NCBI RefSeq assembly: GCF_902830275.1
Contig: NZ_CADESW010000019.1
Coordinates: forward strand, 91,956 to 155,955
From: Burkholderia stagnalis
GTDB lineage: Bacteria; Pseudomonadota; Gammaproteobacteria; Burkholderiales; Burkholderiaceae
Length of the DNA: 64,000 nucleotides
Direction of reading: 5' to 3'
Positions 8,657 through 17,757 of the stretch are shown piece after piece (the stretch's first letter is position 1; every line of letters begins with the position of its first letter). The translations under genes were made by a program, and so were the position numbers. Under the pieces are notes generated by a model. The model was not told the origin of the DNA. It ran no database searches and saw only the letters and a list, made by a program, of their open reading frames with translations.

Positions 8657-9480
8657 GCCTGCCCCATGTCGATTGTGGTGGCGCGCGGCGTCGCGCGCAG
8701 GGTTTCGAGCGCGCGCAGGCAGTAATGGCCGAACCACAGCGCCGAAAACACCAGAATGAATGCATAAACCCAGATCATCGCCGCCGCGACGAACGGAAAC
8801 AGCACCATCATCCAGACCGACGACACCCAGATGAAGGTGGGCACCGTGCCGAGCAGCCCGGTGACGATGCCGATGCCGATCAGCGGCCAGCGATGCTGCC
8901 GCACGAGCGCCCGGCGTTCGTCGCGGCTCGCATGCAGCGCGAGCGCGTCGTAGGTCATCATCCGGTACGTGAGCCAGCCGAAGATCACCGGCGGCAGCAG
9001 CCCGAAGAACGGCGGGATCAGCCACAGCGGCAGCGTGACGACGAGCACCACGATACTGGCGAACGACGCCCACAGCGAATTGAGCATGCTGCCGACGAAC
9101 GTGCCGCCCCGCTTCATCTCGAGCGCGGCGAACTGGCGGTTCGACAGGTGCTTGACCACGACCGGCATCGAAATCGTCGCGATCAGCAGCAGCACGGTCA
9201 GCACGATCAGCGGAATCGCCAGCGCCACGACGACGAACGGCGCGACGACCGCGTGCAGCTGCGACATGCCGATCACGTCGAACACCCGGTACAGCGCCGA
9301 CGTCAGCGCGAAGCCGTCGAGCGCGCCGCGCGCGGCGTCGATCAGCGTCTGCCACGAGAACCACAGCAGGATGCCCCAGAACGCGGCGGAGACGACGAAC
9401 GGCATCAGGGTGAGCCAGAGCATGCGCGGGTGCAGCGCGCCCGCGAATGCCCGGACGAAGGAACGCAGCAAGTCGTTCAT
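8653..9480 (-). CDS. EI24/CysZ-like integral membrane protein
   Basis: A 275-residue hydrophobic protein with about six predicted membrane segments. Examples are around LMPFVVSAAFWGILLWFSW, a long stretch near VVVALAIPLIVLTVLLLIA, and a C-terminal pair ending before LRALETLRATPRA. The pattern is that of the EI24 family (CysZ-like). The transported substrate, if any, is unknown, and sulfate uptake should not be assumed. An upstream in-frame start exists, but MNDLLRSFVRAFAGAL is the conserved-looking start. The stop overlaps the start of the CinA-like gene by 4 bp. Confidence 0.8.
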   Translation of the reverse strand: MNDLLRSFVRAFAGALHPRMLWLTLMPFVVSAAFWGILLWFSWQTLIDAARGALDGFALTSALYRVFDVIGMSQLHAVVAPFVVVALAIPLIVLTVLLLIATISMPVVVKHLSNRQFAALEMKRGGTFVGSMLNSLWASFASIVVLVVTLPLWLIPPFFGLLPPVIFGWLTYRMMTYDALALHASRDERRALVRQHRWPLIGIGIVTGLLGTVPTFIWVSSVWMMVLFPFVAAAMIWVYAFILVFSALWFGHYCLRALETLRATPRATTIDMGQA

Positions 9481-9586
9481 GCGGGCCTGTGTCGACGGAG
9501 AAAAACGGGGAAAGGATAAACCACGCGGCCCGCATGCGCCAAAGCGCATGCGGGCCGCGGATCGGATCGGTTCAAGCCGGGGTCGG

Positions 9587-10564
9587 TCAGGCGGACGCCG
9601 CCGTGCCGCGCTTGGCCGGGAACAGGCGGCGGAAGATCCGCACGAACGCGAGGCCGTGCTGCGCCCAGAAGCCTTCGCCGTAGTTCACGCCCTCCACCTG
9701 CTCGCGGATGCCGGTCGGCTCGACCGTGCGGTTCCACGACGCGGTGCCGAACATCATGTCCCACCAGGGGAACAGCACGCCGAAGTTGCAGCCGTACTTC
9801 GTGCCTTCGTGGCCGTAGCCGACCGCGTGGTGGCGCCGGTGGAAGATCGGGCTGACGAGCAGGCGCTCGCCGAGCCAGCCGTACGACAGCCGCGCATTCG
9901 TATGCTGGATGCTCTGCAGGAAGTTCGTGACCGCGGTCAGCACGACGAACTGCGACGGCGTCACGCCGATCACGAGCGCGATCGCCGCGAAGAAGCACGA
10001 CTGGATCACGTCGTCGAGCAGGTGGTTGCGGTCGTCGCACCACAGCGACATCTGCCGCTGGCTGTGATGCACCGCGTGCAGCTCCCACCAGATGCCGAAC
10101 TTGTGCTGCCAGCGGTGATACCAGTAGCCGGCGAAGTCGAGCACGACGAGGTAGATCGCGAACGCGACGATCGGCTGCGAGCTCACGCCCGGCCACAGAT
10201 AGTCGAGGTTGACGTTCGCAACGCCGTGCAGGCGCAGCCACGCCTGGAAGTTGTCGAACACCGGCTGCAGCGCGAAGAAGAAGAACAGCGTGTAGATGCC
10301 GAGCTTCGAGATCGCCGTATAGATCACGTCGACCCGCACCGCGCGGCGGTTCTTCCAGCGCTCGACGGGCGCAAGCGCCTCGAGCGGGCGCAGCAGCGCG
10401 AACATCAACACCATCTGCAGCGCGCCGACGATCACCCAGTAGAGCGCGTCGTAGGTGTCCTCGTCATAGTCCATCATGTTGAACTTGAAGAGGAGCGGCT
10501 GCACGACGTCGACGTACAGCCAGGTCTGGATGTCCGACACGAACGCGTCGATCAGGTGCAGCAT
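9587..10564 (-). CDS. Sterol desaturase/fatty acid hydroxylase family membrane protein
   Basis: A 325-residue membrane protein with the histidine clusters of the di-iron fatty acid hydroxylase superfamily: WYHRWQHK, HAVHHSQ and HRRHHAVGYGHEG, plus several hydrophobic segments. Such enzymes use O2 to hydroxylate or desaturate lipids at the membrane; the substrate is not predictable from sequence. The start MLHLIDAF was chosen because it follows the upstream gene's stop by 16 bp, and the longer frame adds an arginine-rich tail that looks non-coding. It forms an operon with the secreted beta-propeller protein encoded just upstream. Confidence 0.85.
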   Translation of the reverse strand: MLHLIDAFVSDIQTWLYVDVVQPLLFKFNMMDYDEDTYDALYWVIVGALQMVLMFALLRPLEALAPVERWKNRRAVRVDVIYTAISKLGIYTLFFFFALQPVFDNFQAWLRLHGVANVNLDYLWPGVSSQPIVAFAIYLVVLDFAGYWYHRWQHKFGIWWELHAVHHSQRQMSLWCDDRNHLLDDVIQSCFFAAIALVIGVTPSQFVVLTAVTNFLQSIQHTNARLSYGWLGERLLVSPIFHRRHHAVGYGHEGTKYGCNFGVLFPWWDMMFGTASWNRTVEPTGIREQVEGVNYGEGFWAQHGLAFVRIFRRLFPAKRGTAASA

Positions 10565-10580
10565 CGTTCGCCCCCGCCCG

Positions 10581-11570
10581 TCACGCGCCGTTCGCCGCCT
10601 TCCACGGCGCACGGTCGTAGAAATAGATCCCGTGCGGCGAGCGGCCGACGGCGATCGTCTGCACCAGCTTGCGCGATGCAAGATCGATGATCCCGACCTT
10701 CTTCGCGAAGCGGAACGTCACCCACAGCGTCTTCTTGTCGGCCGACAGCTCCATGTCGTCCGGGCCCGGCAGCAGGCCCGTGATGTCGCCGACGTTGGTG
10801 AGCGTGTTCTCGTCGATGATGCTGATCGTGTTCGCGACCCGGTTCGTGATCGCGACGTGCGTGCCGTCGGCGAGCGAGCGGAAGTTGTGCGCGCCCTTGC
10901 CGGTCTGGATCGTCTTCACGACCTTCTGGTTGCGCCAGTCGACGACCGCGACGTAGTCGGCGCCCGTCATGCCGACGAGCAGGTACTTGTCGTCCGGCGT
11001 GAGCCACAGGCCCGCCGGCACCTTGCCGACCGGCATCTTCCACTTGACCGTCTGCGTCGCGAGGTCGATCGCCGCGATTTCGCCGGACACCTGCAGCGAC
11101 ACGAGCACCGTCTTGCTGTCCTTGGTGAACGCGAGGTGGCTCGGCATCACCGCGAGCGGCACGCGCTTCGCGATCTTCACGTCGCGGCCGTCGTAGCTGT
11201 AGATGTCGAGGCGATCGAGGCGCAGCCCGGTCGACACGAACCACTTGTGATCGGGCGAGAAGCCGAGCTGGTAAGGATCCTCGATTCCTTCGACCGTGCG
11301 TTGCAGCTTGCCCGTCTTGGGATCGACGAACATCAGGCTGTTCGAGACCGAATTCGCGACGATCAGCGACCCGTTGTCGGGCGTCGCCATCAGGTGATGC
11401 GGCTCCTTGCCCGTCGGCATCGTGCCGACGACCTGGCGGCTCTGCTGGTCGATCAGGGACAGGGTGGCTTCCGCGGAATTGAGAACGATGACGTTATTCG
11501 CGTGGGCGGCGGGCGCCAGCACGGCTGCGGCCAGCGCGAGCGTGCGGCCGAGGGAAAGGAAAGTGCGCAT
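10581..11570 (-). CDS. Secreted YncE-like (YVTN family) beta-propeller protein
   Basis: A 329-residue protein with a cleavable Sec signal (hydrophobic core LALAAAVLAPAAHA, cleavage near residue 24). Repeated blades of the type VVDWRNQKVVKTIQTGKGAH and IIDLASRKLVQTIAVGRSPH follow, typical of seven-bladed YVTN propellers. Periplasmic location is inferred. No catalytic motif is visible; such proteins usually bind ligands or partners. The stop lies 16 bp before the desaturase start, so the two are probably co-transcribed and may act in one envelope-lipid process. A direct repeat GTAGAAC (11584-11590 and 11601-11607, 17 bp apart) lies just upstream of the start, with a TACAAT box on the coding strand. 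Confidence 0.85.
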   Translation of the reverse strand: MRTFLSLGRTLALAAAVLAPAAHANNVIVLNSAEATLSLIDQQSRQVVGTMPTGKEPHHLMATPDNGSLIVANSVSNSLMFVDPKTGKLQRTVEGIEDPYQLGFSPDHKWFVSTGLRLDRLDIYSYDGRDVKIAKRVPLAVMPSHLAFTKDSKTVLVSLQVSGEIAAIDLATQTVKWKMPVGKVPAGLWLTPDDKYLLVGMTGADYVAVVDWRNQKVVKTIQTGKGAHNFRSLADGTHVAITNRVANTISIIDENTLTNVGDITGLLPGPDDMELSADKKTLWVTFRFAKKVGIIDLASRKLVQTIAVGRSPHGIYFYDRAPWKAANGA

Positions 11571-11709
11571 GAAGACTCACGTCGTAGAACAACCGTCATT
11601 GTAGAACGGACGAACCGCCCCGCCGGTTGACGGGAACGAGGATTGCGCCACTTCGACGCATGGCCGGCACGATCCGTTCCCGGCGTTTGTCTCAAAATTT
11701 GCGCACCGC

Positions 11710-14700
11710 CTAGCGCTGCATCGACTCCCAGACCTTATACAGCCGCTTGACCGACACCGGCATCGGCGTGCGCAGCTCCTGCGCGAACAGCGAGATCCGC
11801 AACTCCTCGAGCAGCCAGCGGAATTCGGCGAGGCGCGCGTCGGCGACGCCGCCGCGCTGCGACACCGCACGCTGGTACTGCTGCACGAGCGGCAGCAGCT
11901 CGGCCTGCTGCTTCGCATCGCGGGCCGGGTCGGCCTTGAGCTTGTCGATGCGCAGCGCGATGCCCTTCAGGTAGCGCGGGAAATGCGCAAGCTGAACGTA
12001 AGGCGTGTCGATCACGAAGCGCTTGCCCACCAGCGCCGACAGCTGCTGCTGCAGGTCGGCGTGCACGGCCGCGAACGGCTTCGCCTGCGCGAGCTTCTTC
12101 GCGAGCCCCGCGTATTCGGCGAGGATCTGCCCGACGAGCCGCGCGATCTCCTGCGCGAGCAGGTTCAGGCGGCTCCTGCCCTCGTCGCGGCGCGCGTGGA
12201 AGCTCGCGTCGTCGTCGGGCAGCGGCTCCTGCAGGCACGCGCGGTCGAGCGCCGTGTCGATCAGCTGGTCGCGCAGCTCGTCCTGCGTGCCGAGCGACAT
12301 GTATTGCATCGCCATCTCGCGCAGGCCCGGCAGGTTCTTCTCCAGGAACTTGATCGGTTCCTTCAGCTGCAGCGCGAACAGACGGCGCAGCCCCGCGCGA
12401 TGGATGCGCGCGGCCTCCTCCGGCGAATCGAACACCTCGACGTCGCAATGCGTGGCGCGGTCGACGAGCGCCGGGTAGCCGTACAGCGTCTGCCCGCGCC
12501 GGCGGATCTCCAGCAGCTCGGGCAGCTTGCCGAAGTTCCACGTCGTCAGGTTCTCGTACAGCGCGGTCGCGCCCGTATCCGCCGGCGTGGCGGTATGCGG
12601 CGGCGCGCCCTTCGCGCCCTTGCCGGCGCCCTGCGCCTGCGCAACGGAAAGTGCGCCGGACGTGGCCGCCTCGGCGTCGCCGCCGGCCGCGATCGTCGAC
12701 GCCGCGGCGATCTTCTGGAACTGCTGCTGCGCCTGCGCGCCGAGCTCCTGGCGAAGCTGGGCGAGATTGCGCCCCATCGCGAGCTGGCGGCCGTGCTCGT
12801 CGATCACCTTGAAGTTCATGAACAGGTGTGCAGCCAGCGTCTCGAGCTTGAAGTCGCTCGTCTTCATCATCACCTGCGTCTGCGCGCGCACGTCGGCGAT
12901 CAGCGCCTCGACGAGCCCGCCCGCACCGAAGCGTTCGCGCCCCATGCGTTCGACGAAGCCCGCCGCATACTCGGGCAGCGGCACGCAATGGCGGCGCAGC
13001 TTCTGCGGCAGCGATTTCAGCAGCAGCTGCACCTTCTCCTTCAGCATCCCCGGCATGAGCCACTCGCAGCGGCGCGCGTCGACCTGGTTCAGCGCATAGA
13101 GCGGCACCGCGAGCGTCACGCCGTCGCGCGGCGCGCCGGGCTCGAAGTGGTACGTGAGCGCCATCTCGACGCCCGCCATCGTCGCGCGCTTCGGGAACAG
13201 CTCGGTCGTCACGCCCGCCGCCTCGTGGCGCATCAGGTCGTCGCGCGACAGGTACAGCAGGCGCAGCTTGTCCTCCGGCTGGCCGCTCTTTTTCACCTCG
13301 TCGCGATACCAGCGCTCGAACGCGGCGCCCGTGTGGATCCCGTCCGGAATCGCCTGGTCGTAGAACGCGTGGATCAGCTCGTCGTCGACCAGCACGTCCT
13401 GCCGGCGCGACTTGTGCTCGAGCTGCTCGATGTCGGCGAGCAGCTTGCGGTTGTGCGCGAAGAACGCGAGCTTCGTGTCGAACTCGCCGTCCACCAGCGC
13501 GCCGCGGATGAACAGCTCGCGCGCGCGCGCCGGATCCTGTTTGCCGAACGCGACGCGCCGCCGGTGGTACACCGGCAGCCCGTACAGCGTCGCGCGCTCG
13601 AACGCGCTCACCTGCGCCGGGCGCTTCTCCCAGTGCGGCTCGGACAGCGATTTCTTCAGCAGGTGCGCGCCGACCTTCTCGATCCACTCGGGTTCGATCT
13701 TCGCGAGGCAGCGCGCGTACAGCCGGCTCGTCTCGACCAGCTCGGCCGCCATCACCCAGCGCCCCGCCTTCTTCGCGAGCACCGAGCCCGGCCACAGGAA
13801 GAACTTGATGCCGCGCGCGCCGAGGTAATGCGGCTCGTCGTCGGCCTTCAGCCCGAGGTTGCCGAGCAGGCCCGTCATCAGGGCCAGATGCACCTGTTCG
13901 TAGGTCGCCTCGACCTCGTTCAGCCGCCAGCCGTGCTCGCGCACGACGGTCAGCAGCTGCGAATGGACGTCGCGCCATTCGCGCAGGCGCAGGTGCGACA
14001 GGAAGTTCTGCCGGCATGCGTCGATGAGTTGGCGGTTCGACTTCTTGTGCGCGACCGCTTCCTCGAACCACGCCCAGATCTTCAGCCACTGCAGGAATTC
14101 CGAGCGCTCGTCGGCGAACCGGCGATGCGCCTGGTCGGCCTGCTCCTGCGCTTCGCTCGGCCGGTCGCGCGGGTCCTGCACGGACAGCGCGCTCGCGATG
14201 ATCAGCACCTCGCGCAGCGACTGCTGGTCGCGCGCGCCGAGGATCATCCGGCCGACCCGCGGATCGAGCGGCAGGCGCGCGAGCTCGCGGCCGAGCGGCG
14301 TCAGCGCGTTGTCGTCGTCGACCGCGCCGAGCTCGTTCAGCAGTTGATAGCCGTCCGCGATCGCGCGGCCCGGCGGCGGCTCGAGGAACGGAAACGATTC
14401 GATCGCCGTCAGGTGCAGCGACTTCATCCGCAGGATCACCGACGCGAGCGACGCGCGCAGGATCTCCGGATCGGTGAAGCGCGCCCGCGCCTGGTAGTCG
14501 GTTTCCTCGTACAGGCGAATGCAGATGCCGTCCGCGACCCGGCCGCAGCGGCCCGCGCGCTGGTTCGCGGCGGCCTGCGAGATCGACTCGACCTGCAGCT
14601 GCTCGACCTTGTTCCGGTACGAATAGCGCTTCACGCGCGCGAGGCCCGTGTCGACCACGTAGCGGATGCCGGGCACCGTCAGCGAGGTTTCGGCGACGTT

Positions 14701-15921
14701 CGTCGCGAGCACGATGCGGCGCGCGTTCGACGCCTTGAACACCTTGTCCTGCTCGGCCGCGGACAAGCGCGCGAACAGCGGCAGGATCTCCGTGTGCGGC
14801 GGGTGATGCTTGCGCAGCGCCTCGGCCGCGTCGCGAATCTCGCGCTCGCCGGGCAGGAACACCAGCACGTCGCCGGGGCCTTCGCGGCACAGCTCGTCGA
14901 CCGCGTCGACGATCGCGTCCATCAGGTCGCGCTCGGCCTCGCGCGCGGTCTTCACGCGGTCGCGGCTCGCCGTGCCCTCGGCGTTCTTCACGGCCGGGCG
15001 GTCCTCGGCCACCGGGCGGTAGCGCATCTCGACCGGATACAGGCGGCCGCTCACCTCGATCACCGGCGCGGGCCGTTCGTCGCTGCCGAAATGGCGCGCG
15101 AAGCGGTCGGCGTCGATCGTCGCGGACGTGACGATCAGCTTCAGGTCCGGCCGCTTCGGCAGGATCTGCTTCAGGTAGCCGAGCAGGAAGTCGATGTTCA
15201 GGCTGCGCTCGTGCGCCTCGTCGATGATCAGCGTGTCGTACGCCTTCAGCAGCGGGTCGGTCTGCGTCTCGGCGAGCAGGATGCCGTCCGTCATCAGCTT
15301 GACGGATGCGCCCGGCGCGAGATTGTCGGTGAAGCGCACCTTGTAGCCGACCACCTCGCCGAACGGCGTGCCGAGCTCCTCGGCGATGCGGCGGCCGGTG
15401 GACGACGCGGCGAGCCGGCGCGGCTGCGTGTGGCCGATCAGGCCCGTGCCGCCCGCGCCGAGGCCGCGGCCGAGTTCGAGGCAGATTTTCGGCAGCTGGG
15501 TGGTCTTGCCCGAGCCCGTCTCGCCGCAGACGATCACAACCTGGTGACCGGCGATCGCGCGCGCGATTTCGTCGCGCTTGCCCGACACCGGCAGGCTTTC
15601 CGGGAACGTGATCGGCGGGACGGGATTCGGCGGGACGGCCGCGCGCGGCCCGCGCTCGCGGCGCGGTGCGCGCGCGTCCGGCGCGGCATTCTGCGCGGCG
15701 TGCTGGCGCGGCTCGTTGCGCCGTTCGTCGCCGCGCGGCGCGCGCGGCGGCTTGCCCTGCTGCTGGCGCGGCGGTTGGTCCGCTTGCTGGCCCGGTCGCT
15801 CGCCCGCTTGCTGGCCGGGCTGCCGGCCCGCTTGCTGGCGCGCGCCGGCCGCCCCATCCGGGTGCGGGCCCGACGGCGCGTTGGCCCGCGTCGGCGCGGG
15901 ACTTTTAGGTACATTCGACAT
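11710..15921 (-). CDS. hrpA: ATP-dependent RNA helicase HrpA
   Basis: A 1403-residue DEAH-box helicase. Walker A GETGSGKT is at 133-140, then IIDEAHERSL, the SAT motif in VTSATIDADRF, and QRAGRCGR (motif VI). HA2/OB-fold regions and the long C-terminal DUF3418 part follow, as in E. coli HrpA (about 1300 residues). HrpA-type helicases act on mRNA and stalled ribosomes. The first 100 residues are an added low-complexity tail rich in Q, P, G and R with the recurring element (A/P)GQQA, encoded by imperfect DNA repeats. The start is 23 bp from the argA start on the opposite strand. Confidence 0.95.
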   Translation of the reverse strand: MSNVPKSPAPTRANAPSGPHPDGAAGARQQAGRQPGQQAGERPGQQADQPPRQQQGKPPRAPRGDERRNEPRQHAAQNAAPDARAPRRERGPRAAVPPNPVPPITFPESLPVSGKRDEIARAIAGHQVVIVCGETGSGKTTQLPKICLELGRGLGAGGTGLIGHTQPRRLAASSTGRRIAEELGTPFGEVVGYKVRFTDNLAPGASVKLMTDGILLAETQTDPLLKAYDTLIIDEAHERSLNIDFLLGYLKQILPKRPDLKLIVTSATIDADRFARHFGSDERPAPVIEVSGRLYPVEMRYRPVAEDRPAVKNAEGTASRDRVKTAREAERDLMDAIVDAVDELCREGPGDVLVFLPGEREIRDAAEALRKHHPPHTEILPLFARLSAAEQDKVFKASNARRIVLATNVAETSLTVPGIRYVVDTGLARVKRYSYRNKVEQLQVESISQAAANQRAGRCGRVADGICIRLYEETDYQARARFTDPEILRASLASVILRMKSLHLTAIESFPFLEPPPGRAIADGYQLLNELGAVDDDNALTPLGRELARLPLDPRVGRMILGARDQQSLREVLIIASALSVQDPRDRPSEAQEQADQAHRRFADERSEFLQWLKIWAWFEEAVAHKKSNRQLIDACRQNFLSHLRLREWRDVHSQLLTVVREHGWRLNEVEATYEQVHLALMTGLLGNLGLKADDEPHYLGARGIKFFLWPGSVLAKKAGRWVMAAELVETSRLYARCLAKIEPEWIEKVGAHLLKKSLSEPHWEKRPAQVSAFERATLYGLPVYHRRRVAFGKQDPARARELFIRGALVDGEFDTKLAFFAHNRKLLADIEQLEHKSRRQDVLVDDELIHAFYDQAIPDGIHTGAAFERWYRDEVKKSGQPEDKLRLLYLSRDDLMRHEAAGVTTELFPKRATMAGVEMALTYHFEPGAPRDGVTLAVPLYALNQVDARRCEWLMPGMLKEKVQLLLKSLPQKLRRHCVPLPEYAAGFVERMGRERFGAGGLVEALIADVRAQTQVMMKTSDFKLETLAAHLFMNFKVIDEHGRQLAMGRNLAQLRQELGAQAQQQFQKIAAASTIAAGGDAEAATSGALSVAQAQGAGKGAKGAPPHTATPADTGATALYENLTTWNFGKLPELLEIRRRGQTLYGYPALVDRATHCDVEVFDSPEEAARIHRAGLRRLFALQLKEPIKFLEKNLPGLREMAMQYMSLGTQDELRDQLIDTALDRACLQEPLPDDDASFHARRDEGRSRLNLLAQEIARLVGQILAEYAGLAKKLAQAKPFAAVHADLQQQLSALVGKRFVIDTPYVQLAHFPRYLKGIALRIDKLKADPARDAKQQAELLPLVQQYQRAVSQRGGVADARLAEFRWLLEELRISLFAQELRTPMPVSVKRLYKVWESMQR

Positions 15922-15929
15922 GGGGGCGC

Positions 15930-15937
15930 ATTATAAT
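15930..15937. promoter_or_regulatory. Shared palindromic -10 box for hrpA and argA
   Basis: The only AT-rich element in the 23-bp gap is ATTATAAT, which is its own reverse complement and so presents TATAAT on both strands. Transcription starting 6-7 nt beyond it would begin at or next to each ATG. Neither side has a convincing -35 hexamer at 17 bp. The promoter call rests on the perfect -10 and the lack of any alternative. Confidence 0.6.
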
Positions 15938-15944
15938 CCCGCCC

Positions 15945-17324
15945 ATGAATTCCCAAACCGACCTCCCCCCCGCCCAGTCCGGCGCCGTGGCCCCCGCGGC
16001 ATCCGACGATACGGCCGCCAGCCACGCCCAGTTCGTCGACTGGATGCGGTCCGTCGCGCCCTATATTCACAAGTTCCGCAACAGCACGTTCGTCGTCGGT
16101 TTCGGCGGCGAGGTCGTGCATCAGGGGCTCCTCAGCGCGCTCGTGTCAGACATCGCACTGCTGCAGGCGATGGGCATCCAGATCGTGCTGGTCCACGGCT
16201 CGCGGCCGCAGGTCGAGGAGCAGCTGAGCCTGCATGGTGTCGAATCCGAGTTTTCTCACGGGCTGCGCATCACCGATGCGCGCGCGCTCGAATCCGCGAA
16301 GGAAGCGGCCGGCGAAGTGCGCCTCGACATCGAGGCCGCGATCAGCCAGGGCCTGCCGAACTCGCCGATGGCGCACGCGCACATCAGCGTGGTGTCGGGC
16401 AACTTCGTGACGGCGCGGCCGGTCGGGATTCTCGACGGGGTCGATTTCGCGCACACGGGCGTCGTGCGCAAGATCGACGCCGAGTCGATCCGCCATTCGC
16501 TCGCGAGCCGCAAGCTCGTGCTGCTGTCGCCGCTCGGCTTCTCGCCCACCGGCGAGGCGTTCAACCTGTCGATGGAGGATGTCGCGTCCGCGGCCGCGAT
16601 CGCGCTGCGCGCCGACAAGATCATCTTCCTGACCGAAGCGCCCGGCATCGTCGACGACGAAGGCGAGCTGATCCGCGAAATGTCGCTCGACGCGGCCGCC
16701 GAGCTGCTCGATTCGGGCAACGTCCAGGGCGACGACGCGTTCTTCCTGAAGCACTCGATCCGCGCGTGCCGCGGCGGCGTGACCCGTGCGCACCTGATCC
16801 CGCAGACGCTCGACGGCAGCGTGCTGCTCGAGCTGTTCCTGCACGACGGCGTCGGCACGATGATCTCGTACGAGAACCTCGAGAGCCTGCGCGAGGCGAC
16901 GCCGGACGACGTCGGCGGCATCCTGTCGCTGATCGAGCCGCTCGAAACGGACGGCACGCTGGTGCGGCGCGGCCGCCACCAGATCGAACGCGACATCGAC
17001 CACTTCTCGGTGATCGAGCACGATGGCGTGCTGTTCGGCTGCGCGGCGCTGTATCCGTACCAGCAGGAAAAGATCGGCGAGATGGCTTGCCTCACCGTCG
17101 CGCCCGAGGCGCAAGGCTCCGGCGACGGCGAACGCCTGCTCAAGCGCATCGAGCAGCGCGCGCGGGCGCGCGGCCTCACGCACATCTTCGTGCTGACGAC
17201 GCGCACCGAGCACTGGTTCCTCAAGCGCGGCTTCGTGAAGGTGAGCGTCGACGACCTGCCGGAAGACCGCCGCAAACTCTATAACTGGCAGCGCAAGTCG
17301 CTCGTGCTGATGAAGCAGCTCTGA
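15945..17324 (+). CDS. argA: N-acetylglutamate synthase (amino-acid N-acetyltransferase)
   Basis: A 459-residue two-domain enzyme. An amino-acid-kinase fold (about 35-300; VLVHGSRPQVEEQL, FLTEAPGIVDDEGELI) binds arginine as inhibitor. A C-terminal GNAT domain (about 315-455) has ACLTVAPEAQGSGDGERLL as the acetyl-CoA loop. It makes N-acetylglutamate from glutamate and acetyl-CoA, the first step of arginine biosynthesis in the cytoplasm. Length and order match classical ArgA. There is almost no room for a leader or ribosome-binding site if the adjacent TATAAT is its promoter, so translation may be leaderless or depend on an unseen upstream start. Confidence 0.95.
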   Translation: MNSQTDLPPAQSGAVAPAASDDTAASHAQFVDWMRSVAPYIHKFRNSTFVVGFGGEVVHQGLLSALVSDIALLQAMGIQIVLVHGSRPQVEEQLSLHGVESEFSHGLRITDARALESAKEAAGEVRLDIEAAISQGLPNSPMAHAHISVVSGNFVTARPVGILDGVDFAHTGVVRKIDAESIRHSLASRKLVLLSPLGFSPTGEAFNLSMEDVASAAAIALRADKIIFLTEAPGIVDDEGELIREMSLDAAAELLDSGNVQGDDAFFLKHSIRACRGGVTRAHLIPQTLDGSVLLELFLHDGVGTMISYENLESLREATPDDVGGILSLIEPLETDGTLVRRGRHQIERDIDHFSVIEHDGVLFGCAALYPYQQEKIGEMACLTVAPEAQGSGDGERLLKRIEQRARARGLTHIFVLTTRTEHWFLKRGFVKVSVDDLPEDRRKLYNWQRKSLVLMKQL

Positions 17325-17372
17325 GCGAGCGCCGCCCTCCCCCAGTCCGCTTACAGGAAGGAGAAGTACACG

Positions 17373-17648
17373 ATGGCTCGAATGGTTCAATGCGCGAAGC
17401 TCGGCAAGGAAGCCGAAGGGCTCGATTTCCCGCCGCTGCCGGGCGAGCTCGGCAAGCGCATCTACGAAAGCGTCTCGAAAGAGGCGTGGCAAGGCTGGCT
17501 CAAGCAGCAGACGATGCTGATCAACGAAAACCGCCTGAACATGGCCGACCCGCGTGCGCGCCAGTACCTGATGAAGCAGACCGAAAAGTACTTCTTCGGC
17601 GAAGGCGCGGACCAGGCGTCCGGCTACGTGCCGCCGACGCAAGGCTGA
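17373..17648 (+). CDS. yggX: YggX-family Fe(II)-trafficking / oxidative damage protection protein
   Basis: A 91-residue protein beginning MARMVQCAKLGKEAEGLDF, with the single conserved Cys7 and the typical FPPLPGELGKRIY and QQTMLINENRLNM segments. YggX proteins protect Fe-S clusters and help move iron(II) in the cytoplasm. A strong AGGAAGGAG ribosome-binding site lies 10 nt before the ATG. It follows argA by 48 bp on the same strand and is ended by a long hairpin, so it may be read with argA. Confidence 0.95.
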   Translation: MARMVQCAKLGKEAEGLDFPPLPGELGKRIYESVSKEAWQGWLKQQTMLINENRLNMADPRARQYLMKQTEKYFFGEGADQASGYVPPTQG

Positions 17649-17696
17649 CGCGGTTTCCGCCGCCGGCCGGCTGGCCGGAAAATCGCAGCAAGGAAG

Positions 17697-17727
17697 AAAC
17701 GGCATCGTGCGGCGCACGATGCCGTTT
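17697..17727. terminator. Terminator between yggX and the convergent MFS gene
   Basis: A perfect 14-bp stem, aaacggcatcgtgc and gcacgatgccgttt, with a 3-nt spacer. It is followed by tcgttt on the plus strand and by A/T ends on the other, so it can serve both convergent genes. Confidence 0.85.
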
Positions 17728-17757
17728 TCGTTTGTGCGGCCCCGGGCAGCCGGCCGC

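Noticed and set aside
11983..15936. 1317-codon open frame opposite hrpA
   Set aside because: Arginine/alanine-rich composition typical of antisense frames in GC-rich DNA; hrpA on the other strand has clear motifs.
15578..17284. Long plus-strand frame overlapping hrpA and argA
   Set aside because: Out of frame with argA, proline/arginine-rich, no recognisable domains.
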